Translations under genes and position numbers: made by a program
The notes under the pieces: model-generated
What the model was told of the DNA's origin: nothing
Databases searched by the model: none
Seen by the model: the letters and a program-made list of their open reading frames with translations, nothing else
Shown here: positions 1 through 9,819 of the stretch, piece after piece
How the letters are laid out: each line of letters starts with the position of its first letter
Numbering within the stretch: the first letter of the stretch is position 1
Source: Nitrospinaceae bacterium
GTDB lineage: Bacteria > Nitrospinota > Nitrospinia > Nitrospinales > VA-1
DNA length: 64,000 bases
Direction: 5' to 3'
Assembly (NCBI GenBank): GCA_029261455.1
Contig: JAJDBH010000116.1
Coordinates: 1-64,000, forward strand

Positions 1-47
1 TTTAAATAACCTGTTGCCTGAAAAGGTACTCCGTCTGGAGGTTAGGA

Positions 48-986
48 ATGAATATAGCACTCACCGGTATCACCGGAATGGTGGGTTCCCATCTTATTAA
101 AAAACTTATTGAAGAGAACCCAGAAGGTTCTCCCTACAACATCCGAGCTCTGATCCGCGAAGGCAGTGTGGTGGAACATTTAAAAACCTTTGAGGATGTG
201 GACTACATCATTGGTGGTTTAGAAGATCGCGAATCCCTTGCAAAGCTTGTGCAGGATGTGGATGTGCTGGTACATCTGGCTCATTTTCCGGGTCCAGTTC
301 AGGCCGTTGATGAACTGGTGAAGGTAAATGTCAATGGCACTTTTGACTTACTGGAAGAAGCTAAAAAGGCAAAGGTCAAGCAAGTGGTGTTCATGAGTGC
401 ATGTACCGTTTTTGGGGAAATACTTCCTTCGGTGGATAAGGAACACCCACTGGATGAAAATCACCCGGTCTTGCCGAGTAGTCTTTATGGCTCTATCAAG
501 TCCTCAATTGAAGGATTTTGCCACTATTACCATAAAAGCCGTGCGTTTGATGTCACCATTTTGCGGCCGGTAACTGTGTATGGAGTGCGACCTCAGCTTG
601 ATAAGTCCGAATGGTTTCAAACGGTTGACTTCCTCGCGACAAACTACAACGTCGACCTTAAAGGTAGTACCAAATATGTCGCAGTAGGCTCAGTGGTGCA
701 GGCTATTCAGAAGGTCTTGGGGAATGCAGAGGCATCTGGGAAAACCTATCATCTGATTGATGGACATATTCATAACCTGGACCTGGGAAAACTGATTGCA
801 GAAACCATCGATTCATTTGGTGAATGCGAAGGTGTCATGGGGGAAGATGGCGTGCCGATGTCCAATCAGGCGGCCAAAGATCTTGGCGTCGAGTTTCCCG
901 GTCAAGAGCGCATTGTCGAATATATAAAGCTCATCCATAAGCTTCAGGGCGAATATGGTGGCGAACGAAATATTCAAAACTGGTAG
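48..986 (+). CDS. NAD-dependent epimerase/dehydratase (extended SDR family)
   Basis: N-terminal Rossmann motif MNIALTGITGMVGSHL; YGSIKSS (YxxxK); ILRPVTVYG. Confidence 0.85.
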   Translation: MNIALTGITGMVGSHLIKKLIEENPEGSPYNIRALIREGSVVEHLKTFEDVDYIIGGLEDRESLAKLVQDVDVLVHLAHFPGPVQAVDELVKVNVNGTFDLLEEAKKAKVKQVVFMSACTVFGEILPSVDKEHPLDENHPVLPSSLYGSIKSSIEGFCHYYHKSRAFDVTILRPVTVYGVRPQLDKSEWFQTVDFLATNYNVDLKGSTKYVAVGSVVQAIQKVLGNAEASGKTYHLIDGHIHNLDLGKLIAETIDSFGECEGVMGEDGVPMSNQAAKDLGVEFPGQERIVEYIKLIHKLQGEYGGERNIQNW

Positions 987-997
987 AGGGATCAAAC

Positions 998-1504
998 GTG
1001 TCGTTAATTACATCTAAATCTTTCATTGATCGATTGATCCAAGAGAACTTTAATTTCTTCACTGGAGTTCCCTGCTCGCTTTTATCGGGGCTGATCTCCC
1101 ACTTGGAAGAGGTTGAAGAAGCTAAATATATTCCTTCGGTGAGAGAAGATGCTGCGGTGGGTCTTTGTGCAGGCGCCTACATGGCTGGTTCCATGCCTGT
1201 CCTGCTGATGCAGAACTCGGGGCTGGGTTATTGCCTTAATGCGTTCACCTCTCTCAACCTGATTTACCGTATTCCCGTTCTGGTCATTATGAGTTGGCGG
1301 GGCCAGGGAGGAAAAGATGCTCCTGAACACATCATCATGGGGGACATCAATCAAAAACTCTTGGAAACGGCAGGTATGGACTATTCGGTTTTAAAACCGG
1401 AAAACCTGGACCAGGTTCTTGAAACGGCCATGCGAAAAATTAATGAGGAAAAGCTTCCCTACACGCTTATTGTCGAGAAAGGATTGTTTGATGAAAGGCA
1501 CTGA
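998..1504 (+). CDS. Phosphonopyruvate/sulfopyruvate decarboxylase, N-terminal (PYR) TPP-binding subunit
   Basis: NFFTGVPCSLLSGLI, REDAAVGLCAGAYMAG, LMQNSGLGYCLNAFTSL typical of the Ppd/ComD family; GTG start. Confidence 0.75.
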   Translation: MSLITSKSFIDRLIQENFNFFTGVPCSLLSGLISHLEEVEEAKYIPSVREDAAVGLCAGAYMAGSMPVLLMQNSGLGYCLNAFTSLNLIYRIPVLVIMSWRGQGGKDAPEHIIMGDINQKLLETAGMDYSVLKPENLDQVLETAMRKINEEKLPYTLIVEKGLFDERH

Positions 1505-2048
1505 GGCATTTCAGGAATTACTGCCCTTATTGGGAGACGAACCCGTGGTGCATGCAAATGGATTCATTTGCCGGGAATCGTTTTCAATAAAAGACCGGGA
1601 AGAGAATTTTTATATGATTGGCTCTATGGGGCTGGCATCTTCTATTGGGCTGGGTGTGGCTTTATGTCAACCGGATCGCAAGGTGATTGTGCTGGATGGC
1701 GATGGCAATGTGCTGATGTCTATGGGCACGCTTGCCATGATTGCAGCAGAAGCTCCGAAAAACCTGGTGCACGTCGTGATCGACAATGAAGTGTATGAGT
1801 CAACAGGAAAGCAGCGTTCTATTTCTAATGCGGTTCCTTTGGAGCAGGTTGCCAAAAGTGCTGGCTATCGGCAGGCAGTGAGAGTTGATAAAAGAGAAGA
1901 AATCAAACCGGCTTTTGAAATGCTGATGAATTCTGAAGGGCCGGTTTTTCTGCTGATCAAAGTGGATCCCTGTTTTGACCCGAAAACAGGTCGCGTGACG
2001 CATACCCCGGAAGAAATTACCGAACGATTCATGAAAACCTTAGGCTAG
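1491..2048 (+). CDS. Phosphonopyruvate/sulfopyruvate decarboxylase, C-terminal (PP) TPP-binding subunit
   Basis: YMIGSMGLASSIGLGVAL and GDGNVLMSMGTLAMI TPP motif; ATG at 1491 overlaps upstream gene by 14 nt; the listed ORF start at 1419 is too far upstream. Confidence 0.75.
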   Translation: MKGTEAFQELLPLLGDEPVVHANGFICRESFSIKDREENFYMIGSMGLASSIGLGVALCQPDRKVIVLDGDGNVLMSMGTLAMIAAEAPKNLVHVVIDNEVYESTGKQRSISNAVPLEQVAKSAGYRQAVRVDKREEIKPAFEMLMNSEGPVFLLIKVDPCFDPKTGRVTHTPEEITERFMKTLG

Positions 2049-2164
2049 GTGTGGGGCTGTGATATTACTAGCTTTCATGCAAATGGCTATGTCTCCAACT
2101 GATAAGCAAGCAATTACATAAGTCTTAAAAGAGACCTCTATATTTTGCCCACCAGATAAGTGGG

Positions 2165-2404
2165 CTATGCCAGAAGATCGACTGCTCCGCCCGAGCCTGA
2201 TTCCGATGATACTGTATTACCTTCTTCGCTACTCAGTTCAGCAGCTTGATTGACCGGAGGGATTGGGCTGGCCTGTGCTTCCTCTGTGTTGGTGCCTTGA
2301 GCTTGGTTAGATGTGGATGTTGCGCGAGCGTCTTTGCTGCCTTCGCTTGTTTCTGCGGTCGGTTTTTGAGCGGCAGAAAAATTTCCCAGACTTGAAACTT
2401 CCAT
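2165..2404 (-). CDS. Small Ser/Ala/Gln-rich hypothetical protein
   Basis: 79-aa ORF upstream-adjacent to the FlaG-like gene on the same strand; low complexity. Confidence 0.45.
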   Translation of the reverse strand: MEVSSLGNFSAAQKPTAETSEGSKDARATSTSNQAQGTNTEEAQASPIPPVNQAAELSSEEGNTVSSESGSGGAVDLLA

Positions 2405-2455
2405 AACGTATCTCCTCTATATTAGAAAACCTGTTTTACTTGTTTAGGGAAAAAC

Positions 2456-2800
2456 CTATTCCGTAATATCATTGATTCCATCCCGAACGGCGTTTTTCAA
2501 TTGTATTTGTTCTTCAGTAGGAACGGATTTAACCACCTTCTGGGTCTTAGGGTCGATGACTTTAAGAACCACATCGTTTTCATCCGTTACTGATAGCTTT
2601 CTTTGTTCGCTACTCACAGATGCTTGTCCGCTCGGTGCACCCTCTGATAGAGTCTTCGCTTCAGGAGACAGATCGACAGAGTCTCCTGATGGTTTTGGAT
2701 CGGGAGTTGGAGTTATTTTAGATCCAGAACCTGAAGAAGACCGCTGTTTGGGTTTAAGAGCTTCCGGATTTCCCGCTGAGTTAACTGCTTGGCTATCCAT
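2456..2800 (-). CDS. FlaG-like domain protein
   Basis: C-terminal LSVTDENDVVLKVIDPKTQKVVKSVPTEEQIQL resembles the FlaG core (V-K-V-I-D-x-x-T-x-x-V-I/V-x-x-I/V-P-x-E). Confidence 0.55.
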   Translation of the reverse strand: MDSQAVNSAGNPEALKPKQRSSSGSGSKITPTPDPKPSGDSVDLSPEAKTLSEGAPSGQASVSSEQRKLSVTDENDVVLKVIDPKTQKVVKSVPTEEQIQLKNAVRDGINDITE

Positions 2801-3109
2801 GATCGTTACCTCTACTTCTTTGTTAATAAACCTTCTCGTAAGTTATTGAAAATAAGGGCAAAAATAATTCCGTGCAGGACTTTCCATTTTTTGCCTAGTA
2901 CTCGCACTCTTCTTAACGGCACTCTGTGGTTTAACTTTAGAATATTTTTAAAAATTTTTCCTTTTTGTGAGTCTGGGGTTTTCAGATCGATAAGGTTTGA
3001 ATAATACGGTTTGAACAGTTATGATATCGCCCTGAAAAACAATTGAAAATAAAGTGATTCAGGGAATTTTCTCTGAAATTAATGAATATTTAATAGCCAT
3101 CTATCTTGC

Positions 3110-4858
3110 ATGAAAGAATTTCGTAAAATACTGAAATACGCTCGGCCTTATACCAAAAGCCTTGTTTTTGCATTTCTTTGCCTGTCTCTAACATCGTTGA
3201 TAAATCTTGTATTGCCTTTGATAGTCCGCAATATGATTAACGCTGTGATCGTATTAAAAGATAGCGAGGTGCTGGATGGCTTGGCATGGGATTTAATCAT
3301 CATCATTGGCCTTCAGGCTGTATTTGCGGTCACTCATAATTATATCTTTGGCTTCGTGGGTCACAGAATGACTACAGATTTTCGTGTTGAATTTTTTTCT
3401 CATATTCAATCACTTTCATTGCGCTTTTTTCAGGAACGTCGGGTGGGAGAAATTTTATCCCGCATGAGCAACGATATCTCAGTGATCGAGAATGCGCTGG
3501 TGACCATTCCCGTTGCTTTACTACGCCAAAGTATCACCTTGCTCGGGGCGATGACGATCATACTGTATTTGAATTGGAAGTTGACCGGGCTCATTTTGCT
3601 CATCCTGCCTCCTTTGATGATTTTTGCGCGGGTCTTTGGACGGCGTTTGAAAATGTTTTCAGAAAAGCTTCAGGATCATGTGGCGCAGGCGGTGGTGGTT
3701 CTTGAGGAAGTAATCTCGTCTATCAAGATTGTAAAATCCTTCACCCGCGAGCCTTATGAGCGGAGCCGTTTTCAAGGCAAAATTGAGACGGCCTTTGATA
3801 GAGCGGTGGATAAGCTCAAGGTGTCTTCCTTTTTTGGTCCGTTTATTTTAGGGCTCACCTTTTTGGTTTCCGCGTTGTTGATCTGGTATGGCGGATATCA
3901 GGTGATGCAGGGAACGACCACTCCCGGCGAACTGGCGGCTTTTTTTCTATACGCTCTGATTATTGCTGGGCCCATTGGAACTTTCATCCGATTGTATACT
4001 CAGGTTCAGGAGGCCTCGGGTGCTATCAGCAGGGTCTATGAGATTCTTGATACCCAACCGATGATCCAAAACCCGGAAAACCCGGTTCCATTTGGAGATT
4101 TAGAGGGACACATCCAGTTCGAAAAAGTCTCTTTCGGTTACAGGGACAAGACAGAGGTGATTCATGATGTCAGCTTGGATATTCTTCCTGGGCAGACCGC
4201 TGCTCTGGTTGGGCCCAGCGGGGCGGGCAAGTCGACTCTCATTAAGCTATTGTTCCGTTTCTTCGATCCTTCTACCGGGGCGATCCGTCTGGACGGGCAC
4301 GATATCCGCACGTTGGACCGGGAAAGATTTTTAAGTCAGATTGCTCTGGTTCCACAGGAAACACTTCTGTTCGGAGGAACGGTGAAGGAAAATATCCTTT
4401 ATGGAAAGCTGGATGCAACAGACTCAGAGCTAAAAGAAGCCGCACAAAAGGCTAACGCGCATGAGTTCATCATGAATATGGAAAAAGGTTATGACACGGT
4501 TGTTGGGGAAAAGGGAGCGAAGCTTTCTGGGGGAGAAAGACAGAGAATAGCCATTGCCCGGGCTATTTTGAAGAACCCAAAAATTCTGGTTCTGGATGAG
4601 GCGACATCTTCTTTAGATAACAGGTCCGAATCCCTAATACAGGACGCTTTGGAGACCTTAATGGCCCATCGCACGACTTTTATCATTGCGCATCGCCTGA
4701 GCACAATCCATAAAGCAGATCAGATTATTGTTCTGGATAAGGGGAATATCGTCGAAGCGGGTCAGCATGAGGACTTAATGAGCCAGAAAGGCTTATATCA
4801 CAATCTATATACTCTGAAAATGCTCGATCCTGCCGCGCATGAAGGCGCGGATCAATAA
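3110..4858 (+). CDS. msbA: ABC transporter, fused permease/ATPase, MsbA-like
   Basis: N-terminal 6-TM ABC exporter; Walker A GPSGAGKST; signature LSGGERQRIAIARA; Walker B ILVLDEATSSLD. Confidence 0.85.
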   Translation: MKEFRKILKYARPYTKSLVFAFLCLSLTSLINLVLPLIVRNMINAVIVLKDSEVLDGLAWDLIIIIGLQAVFAVTHNYIFGFVGHRMTTDFRVEFFSHIQSLSLRFFQERRVGEILSRMSNDISVIENALVTIPVALLRQSITLLGAMTIILYLNWKLTGLILLILPPLMIFARVFGRRLKMFSEKLQDHVAQAVVVLEEVISSIKIVKSFTREPYERSRFQGKIETAFDRAVDKLKVSSFFGPFILGLTFLVSALLIWYGGYQVMQGTTTPGELAAFFLYALIIAGPIGTFIRLYTQVQEASGAISRVYEILDTQPMIQNPENPVPFGDLEGHIQFEKVSFGYRDKTEVIHDVSLDILPGQTAALVGPSGAGKSTLIKLLFRFFDPSTGAIRLDGHDIRTLDRERFLSQIALVPQETLLFGGTVKENILYGKLDATDSELKEAAQKANAHEFIMNMEKGYDTVVGEKGAKLSGGERQRIAIARAILKNPKILVLDEATSSLDNRSESLIQDALETLMAHRTTFIIAHRLSTIHKADQIIVLDKGNIVEAGQHEDLMSQKGLYHNLYTLKMLDPAAHEGADQ

Positions 4859-4904
4859 TTCCGACTATCTAATATTTTAAGGCTGAAGAAATAGGAGGGT
4901 GGGG

Positions 4905-5318
4905 TTATTCTCCCGGATCGGCACCAATTAAAAACCCTACCAAATGTGCCTTTTTCTCCGCGTCGCCACGATAATAGGTACGCACCAGTTTCTGGATCAA
5001 TTCATTCAATGCTGGGTCTTCCCCGTAAGTTTCCATGGCTTCATTGACGCAAGGTTCTTCCCCACCTGGTGCATGCTGCGTCTTATTGATAGGCCCCTTA
5101 CCCGTTAACAGCCAAATTATATTAAGGTCTGTGTGCTGATAAAGTTTTGCAATCGTATCTGCTGAAGGCAAAGACTTGTTGTTCTCAATATCAGATAATG
5201 ACCCTTGGGAGATTTTGATCAATTTTGCCAACTCGAAAGACTTGAGAGGTAAAGTTTTTCTCCACTGGCGGAGCCGAGACCCTAAAAATTTAGCTGTTCC
5301 TGATTTTTTTTCTTGCAT
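4905..5318 (-). CDS. XRE-family helix-turn-helix regulator
   Basis: SFELAKLIKISQGSLSDIENNKSLPSADTIAKL HTH motif. Confidence 0.8.
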   Translation of the reverse strand: MQEKKSGTAKFLGSRLRQWRKTLPLKSFELAKLIKISQGSLSDIENNKSLPSADTIAKLYQHTDLNIIWLLTGKGPINKTQHAPGGEEPCVNEAMETYGEDPALNELIQKLVRTYYRGDAEKKAHLVGFLIGADPGE

Positions 5319-5660
5319 TTTACTGTATACCGAATTATGATTAATAATGCCTAGTTCTAACCTTGGGTAATTTAAAGGTTTATAACCTAAAAATAAGCTT
5401 TAAACACGTACTACAATGTTTAAGACTTTATTTAACCTCTGGAATATTAAAGAACCTGATTCCCCAAATCTTCAGAGTGTAACCAAGTTCGAGCGGGAAA
5501 GCATAGGAGGTTGACTACCTAACCTTGTAATCATTTGTACTTCTATCATTCCTCAAATTATTGGAGCCGTCAATCTTTTTTCCAGTTTTAGCTGCTTTAA
5601 AATTTTTACACTTTTGTAAAAAATACTATGACAAGAAAGAGAGTGTTTATGGGGGGCTAA

Positions 5661-7313
5661 TTAGAAATCCATGGGTGAGGGCGAGTTTTTAGGTAAAAGA
5701 ATTTGAAAAAACCCTACTTTTTCCTGAAAGCCATAATGGTCTAAGAGGAATTTGTAGAGATGCGGGGCATAATGTAAAAGTCGTCTTTCTTCTTTTCCAT
5801 CAATGGCGATATCTACAAAAATCACCACTTTGGGTGGATTTTTTTTCAATATTGCGACCAGCTCTTTTTCTTTTGATTCCTCCAGCATGCCCGGTAAAAT
5901 CCATTCATAGGGTGTCGGATTGGTCCGGTCAGAGAGAAAATAAAAAATAGGATTCAGTGGCAAAGCCAGAATAGTGTCCCCTTTTTGCGAATACAGGTCT
6001 ATTTTTTCAATGACCTCTTTAATCCACTTTGCTTCTGCGGGGTTGGTGTAGATATCCACCTTATCTAGAGTTAGGCGAGTGGTCTCCAGTTTCATGGCAC
6101 CGATGCTACCGGCATAAAAACCGTGATGTGTGTTCATCTCAAAATAAAACAAAAAGGGTAGGAAAACGGTGAGAAGGTTCAAGGGCAACCGAGTTAAAAG
6201 GCTCTTGTGCTCAACTTGATTTTGAGAGGAAAGAACCTTCTCCCTGATTCGATACAACAAATAACAAAATAGCAAATAGAAAGGAGGCAGGGTTCTTAGT
6301 AAATTGTCGAATCCTGCTCGCCATATAACCAGACCAAAGGAGCAAACCCCGAATAGCAGAATGGAAATAACTGTCAGGTTACCAGCATGAAGCGGTTCTT
6401 TTTTAAGAACGAGTTGATAAAAAAGAAGGGCCGCTGCAATGCTGCAGATCAAAATGGGTAGATAGAACAAAACCCTTTCAAACATCTGGTGGTACCCGAC
6501 TTCTTTGAGAAGCGTGAGAAAAGGAAAAATCTCTGGAAACGGGTTACCCCAGACCTCATGCGCATCGATGACCATTTTGAACACTTGCATGAAATAGCCG
6601 TCCTGCCCAAGATAGATCCCACATGCAATTGCCGTGATAGAGACCCCGGTTGCCAGATAGTAATTTTTGCGGGGGAAATGTGCTGTCTTTTTTTCCGGAA
6701 AAAAATGAGTTCGCCATTGTTTCTGGCTGAACATCAAGGCCACCACTGTCAGGCTAATTAGTGTCGAAAAGAGAGTCACTTCGAATTTAAAAAAGGCACT
6801 TAAGAAAATGCCTACACCCAAACCTGCTAAAGACCCAAGATTTTTTTTGTATAAAAAGTTTGTAATGAGATAGAGGTTCAGAACGACAAAGAAAGTGAAG
6901 AAACGATTGTAATACATCGAAGGAGCGGAAAGCATGAACAGAGCCGCAAGCAACGCAAAGCCGGCTGGCATGATTTTCCGCCCGATGGAATAAACCATTA
7001 AGACCATAGGTGGTGTAATTAGCAGAACAGAAATACGCAGGCTTTGAATATCTACCCCGAATAGTTTGAAAAACAGCATTCCATACCAATATCGACCGGG
7101 GAGGTAGCCATTGGGATTGAAATCTATAAGTGCTCTTTCCCCGTTAAGAGTTCTTAGGGTTCCATTGGCATACCCCCCTTCGTCCCAAATATTAAGTCCA
7201 TATTTGGAGAAGGACCAGAAATAAGCCAACAGCGCTAGATAGAGTATTGAAACCCGGCCCCATTGTTTAGCCGGGACGACATGATCGCCGTCTGGGTTGG
7301 AAGGGTTATTCAT
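5661..7313 (-). CDS. GT39/PMT-like polytopic membrane glycosyltransferase
   Basis: WDEGGYANGTLRTLNGERALIDFNPNGYLPGRYWYGMLFFKLFG (acidic first-loop motif) plus many TM segments. Confidence 0.65.
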   Translation of the reverse strand: MNNPSNPDGDHVVPAKQWGRVSILYLALLAYFWSFSKYGLNIWDEGGYANGTLRTLNGERALIDFNPNGYLPGRYWYGMLFFKLFGVDIQSLRISVLLITPPMVLMVYSIGRKIMPAGFALLAALFMLSAPSMYYNRFFTFFVVLNLYLITNFLYKKNLGSLAGLGVGIFLSAFFKFEVTLFSTLISLTVVALMFSQKQWRTHFFPEKKTAHFPRKNYYLATGVSITAIACGIYLGQDGYFMQVFKMVIDAHEVWGNPFPEIFPFLTLLKEVGYHQMFERVLFYLPILICSIAAALLFYQLVLKKEPLHAGNLTVISILLFGVCSFGLVIWRAGFDNLLRTLPPFYLLFCYLLYRIREKVLSSQNQVEHKSLLTRLPLNLLTVFLPFLFYFEMNTHHGFYAGSIGAMKLETTRLTLDKVDIYTNPAEAKWIKEVIEKIDLYSQKGDTILALPLNPIFYFLSDRTNPTPYEWILPGMLEESKEKELVAILKKNPPKVVIFVDIAIDGKEERRLLHYAPHLYKFLLDHYGFQEKVGFFQILLPKNSPSPMDF

Positions 7314-7316
7314 GGC

Positions 7317-8498
7317 TCATTCTTTGAAAAATGCCCGCATCTCCTGGGCGAGACTCTTATTTTCTTCAAGAATACTTTCAAAGTTTGGACTGATTTCTCC
7401 TGGAACTTGTAACCTTTGCTTCACCTTGAAAATTCGTGCGAGGGATTGGTCGATAGTGGGGCGAGGAATGACTCCACCTTCAATGTCTCGAATCAGGGCA
7501 TCCTGAAGTGTTGTTACTTTTTCCAGGTCGTGGCAAATGAGGAAAATATCAACTCCGGCACGGGTTCCCAGTTCAGGAATGGATTCCACCTCATCTTTGA
7601 TGGCCTGCATTTCCAGATCGTCTGACATGATCAGCCCTTCAAAACCCAGAGAATTTCTCAACACATCATTCATAATAGTAGGGGAAAAAGTGGCAGGGCG
7701 GTCAGCATCCCAAGCCGGGTAGACCACATGTGCTGTCATGAGGACCTCCAGCCCTTGCTTGATGGCGTGATGGAAAGGGGGCAACTCAATTTGTTCCAGT
7801 GACTCTCGCGTTCGTTCAACCCTAGGCAGGGTGAGGTGAGAATCCTGGGAGGTATCTCCGTGTCCGGGAAAATGTTTGCCAACCGGGATGACCCCGGCGT
7901 CATAAAATCCGAGAATCAATTCAGCACCTAAACGTGCCACCTTTTCTGCATCACTATCCAGAGCCCTGTGTCCAATGATGGGGTTTGCAGGGTTGGAGTG
8001 GACATCAAGAACCGGAGCGTAGTCCATATTCACTCCGACCGCTCGCAACTCTTTTCCCATTCCAAGTCCGAACCGGTAAGCCAGTTCATTTGAGTCGGCT
8101 TGACCCAGGCAAGACATGGGAGGAAACTGGGTAAAAGGTGCGCCCAGTCGAGCGACTCTTCCGCCCTCTTGATCTACCGAAATGAACAGCGGAGGAATTT
8201 CCGGGTTGTCTGATGTTAACGACTGGAGGTCGTGTATCAATTGCCGCAATTGATCAGGATTCTTGAAATTGCGCTCGAACAGAATCAAGCCGCCAATGCC
8301 CTGCTGAACAATCAGTTCTTCCGTGCGGGTATTGAGGGTGGTTCCCTCAAACCCTGATACAATCATTTGGCCGGTTTGTTGTTTCAGCGAGAGCAAAAGG
8401 AATAAGAGTCGTGTTGATGAACAGGGTTTGCCATTACTGCAAGCGGGCATCGTTGCCCGGTTCGGCACCCGTATGTTACCATAACTTAATAACGACAA
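7317..8498 (-). CDS. nagZ: Beta-N-acetylhexosaminidase (glycoside hydrolase family 3)
   Basis: QEGGRVARLGAPFTQFPPM, GVNMDYAPVLDVHSNPANPIIGHRAL, KHFPGHGDTSQDSHLTLP; exact start uncertain (could lie near 8400). Confidence 0.85.
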   Translation of the reverse strand: MSLLSYGNIRVPNRATMPACSNGKPCSSTRLLFLLLSLKQQTGQMIVSGFEGTTLNTRTEELIVQQGIGGLILFERNFKNPDQLRQLIHDLQSLTSDNPEIPPLFISVDQEGGRVARLGAPFTQFPPMSCLGQADSNELAYRFGLGMGKELRAVGVNMDYAPVLDVHSNPANPIIGHRALDSDAEKVARLGAELILGFYDAGVIPVGKHFPGHGDTSQDSHLTLPRVERTRESLEQIELPPFHHAIKQGLEVLMTAHVVYPAWDADRPATFSPTIMNDVLRNSLGFEGLIMSDDLEMQAIKDEVESIPELGTRAGVDIFLICHDLEKVTTLQDALIRDIEGGVIPRPTIDQSLARIFKVKQRLQVPGEISPNFESILEENKSLAQEMRAFFKE

Positions 8499-8564
8499 AC
8501 AAAATGAGGAGCAGAATTTTAAAGCTTCTTATTAAACGTTTTATAATTAGAGACCTTTATATAT

Positions 8565-9815
8565 ATGTTACGCAGAGTGGTGATCACCGGCCTCGGCGCA
8601 GTCAGCCCGAATGGCATCGGTTTGAAAAATTTTTGGGAAAATACCTGTAAAGGCATCAGTGGCATAGACCGTATTGCCAGCTTCGATGCTTCTGCCCTGA
8701 CATGTCAGATTGCCGGTGAAGTGAGCCAGTTCGATCCGTCGTTATATTTTTCCGCGTCAGATTTAAAAAAATTACCAAGGTCGGTTCCTCTGGCTGTCGC
8801 GGCGACGAAGGAAGCACTCGCGAATGCCGGGATTGATCTATCTGCTTTTTCTGAGGAAGATTTTGAAGGTCTGGGGGTTCTGGTCGGGAGCGGTGGGTCG
8901 GGATTCGATTTCTCCGAAAAACAGTTTGAAATTTATTTCTCCAATCAGAAAAATAAAATCAGCCCTTACGCCATCTCTAATTCGCTGGTGGGAATGCTTT
9001 CGAGCGAAATTTCCATGTACTTCGGATTTCAGGGTCGGAGTCATGTGATTTCTAACGGTTGCACCAGTTCCTCCGATGCCTTGGGTTACGCTTTCAATAC
9101 AATCAGGTTCGGGCAGGAAGACTGGTTCGTTTCCGGTGGGGTGGAATCCTGTGTCACTCCGGCGATGATGCATGGTTTCGAAAGAATGAAGGTCAATCCC
9201 ATGAACTATAACGAATCCCCCACACGCGGCTCGCGTCCCTTCAACAAAGATCGCGAAGGCTTCGTGCTCGCCGAGGGTGCCTGGACAATCATTCTGGAAG
9301 AAATGGAACACGCCAAGGCGCGAGGAGCAGAGATCATTGCAGAAGTTGTTGGCTACGGCACGACCTGTGATGCCTATCATCGAGTTGCCATCATGCCCGA
9401 CGGCAAACAATCTTCGCGAGCCTTGAACCTTGCTTTGAAGGACGCCAAGTTGAATAAAGATGAAGTGGACTATATCAATTTTCACGGCACCTCAACAATG
9501 CTCAATGATAAAGTCGAAACGCTGGCGGTCAAACGAACCTTTAACAGCCATGCCATGAATATTCCGGCTAGTTCCACAAAGTCCATGGTCGGGCACCCGC
9601 AAGGGGCATCTGGAGCATTGGGAGTGACCGTTTCGGCCCTGTCCCTGAAAAATGGATTCATGACCCCCACCATTAATATGGAAAACCCGGACCCGGAATG
9701 CGATATGGATTATGTTTCTAATGTGGGAAGAGAAGGCAAACTGAATATTGCCATCAGCAATTGCATTTCATTCGGGTCAAAAAATTCCGCCATCATTTTG
9801 AAGAAATTTACTTAG
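8565..9815 (+). CDS. Beta-ketoacyl-ACP synthase II (FabF-like)
   Basis: VVITGLGAVSPNG; Cys in SNGCTSSSDALG; His in NFHGTST; His in MVGHPQGASG. Confidence 0.85.
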   Translation: MLRRVVITGLGAVSPNGIGLKNFWENTCKGISGIDRIASFDASALTCQIAGEVSQFDPSLYFSASDLKKLPRSVPLAVAATKEALANAGIDLSAFSEEDFEGLGVLVGSGGSGFDFSEKQFEIYFSNQKNKISPYAISNSLVGMLSSEISMYFGFQGRSHVISNGCTSSSDALGYAFNTIRFGQEDWFVSGGVESCVTPAMMHGFERMKVNPMNYNESPTRGSRPFNKDREGFVLAEGAWTIILEEMEHAKARGAEIIAEVVGYGTTCDAYHRVAIMPDGKQSSRALNLALKDAKLNKDEVDYINFHGTSTMLNDKVETLAVKRTFNSHAMNIPASSTKSMVGHPQGASGALGVTVSALSLKNGFMTPTINMENPDPECDMDYVSNVGREGKLNIAISNCISFGSKNSAIILKKFT

Positions 9816-9819
9816 AGCT

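Noticed and set aside
1419-1490. Upstream extension of the decarboxylase C-terminal subunit
   Set aside because: MKRPCEKLMRKSFPTRL... does not resemble the family; the ATG at 1491 fits better.
4905-5660. Possible prophage remnant suggested by the CI-like XRE regulator and AT-rich intergenic DNA
   Set aside because: No integrase, structural phage gene, att-like repeat or tRNA nearby; a stand-alone regulator is simpler.
8838-9485. 215-aa minus-strand ORF opposite the fabF-like gene
   Set aside because: Fully antisense to a clear ketoacyl synthase; His/Phe-rich translation without a recognisable motif.
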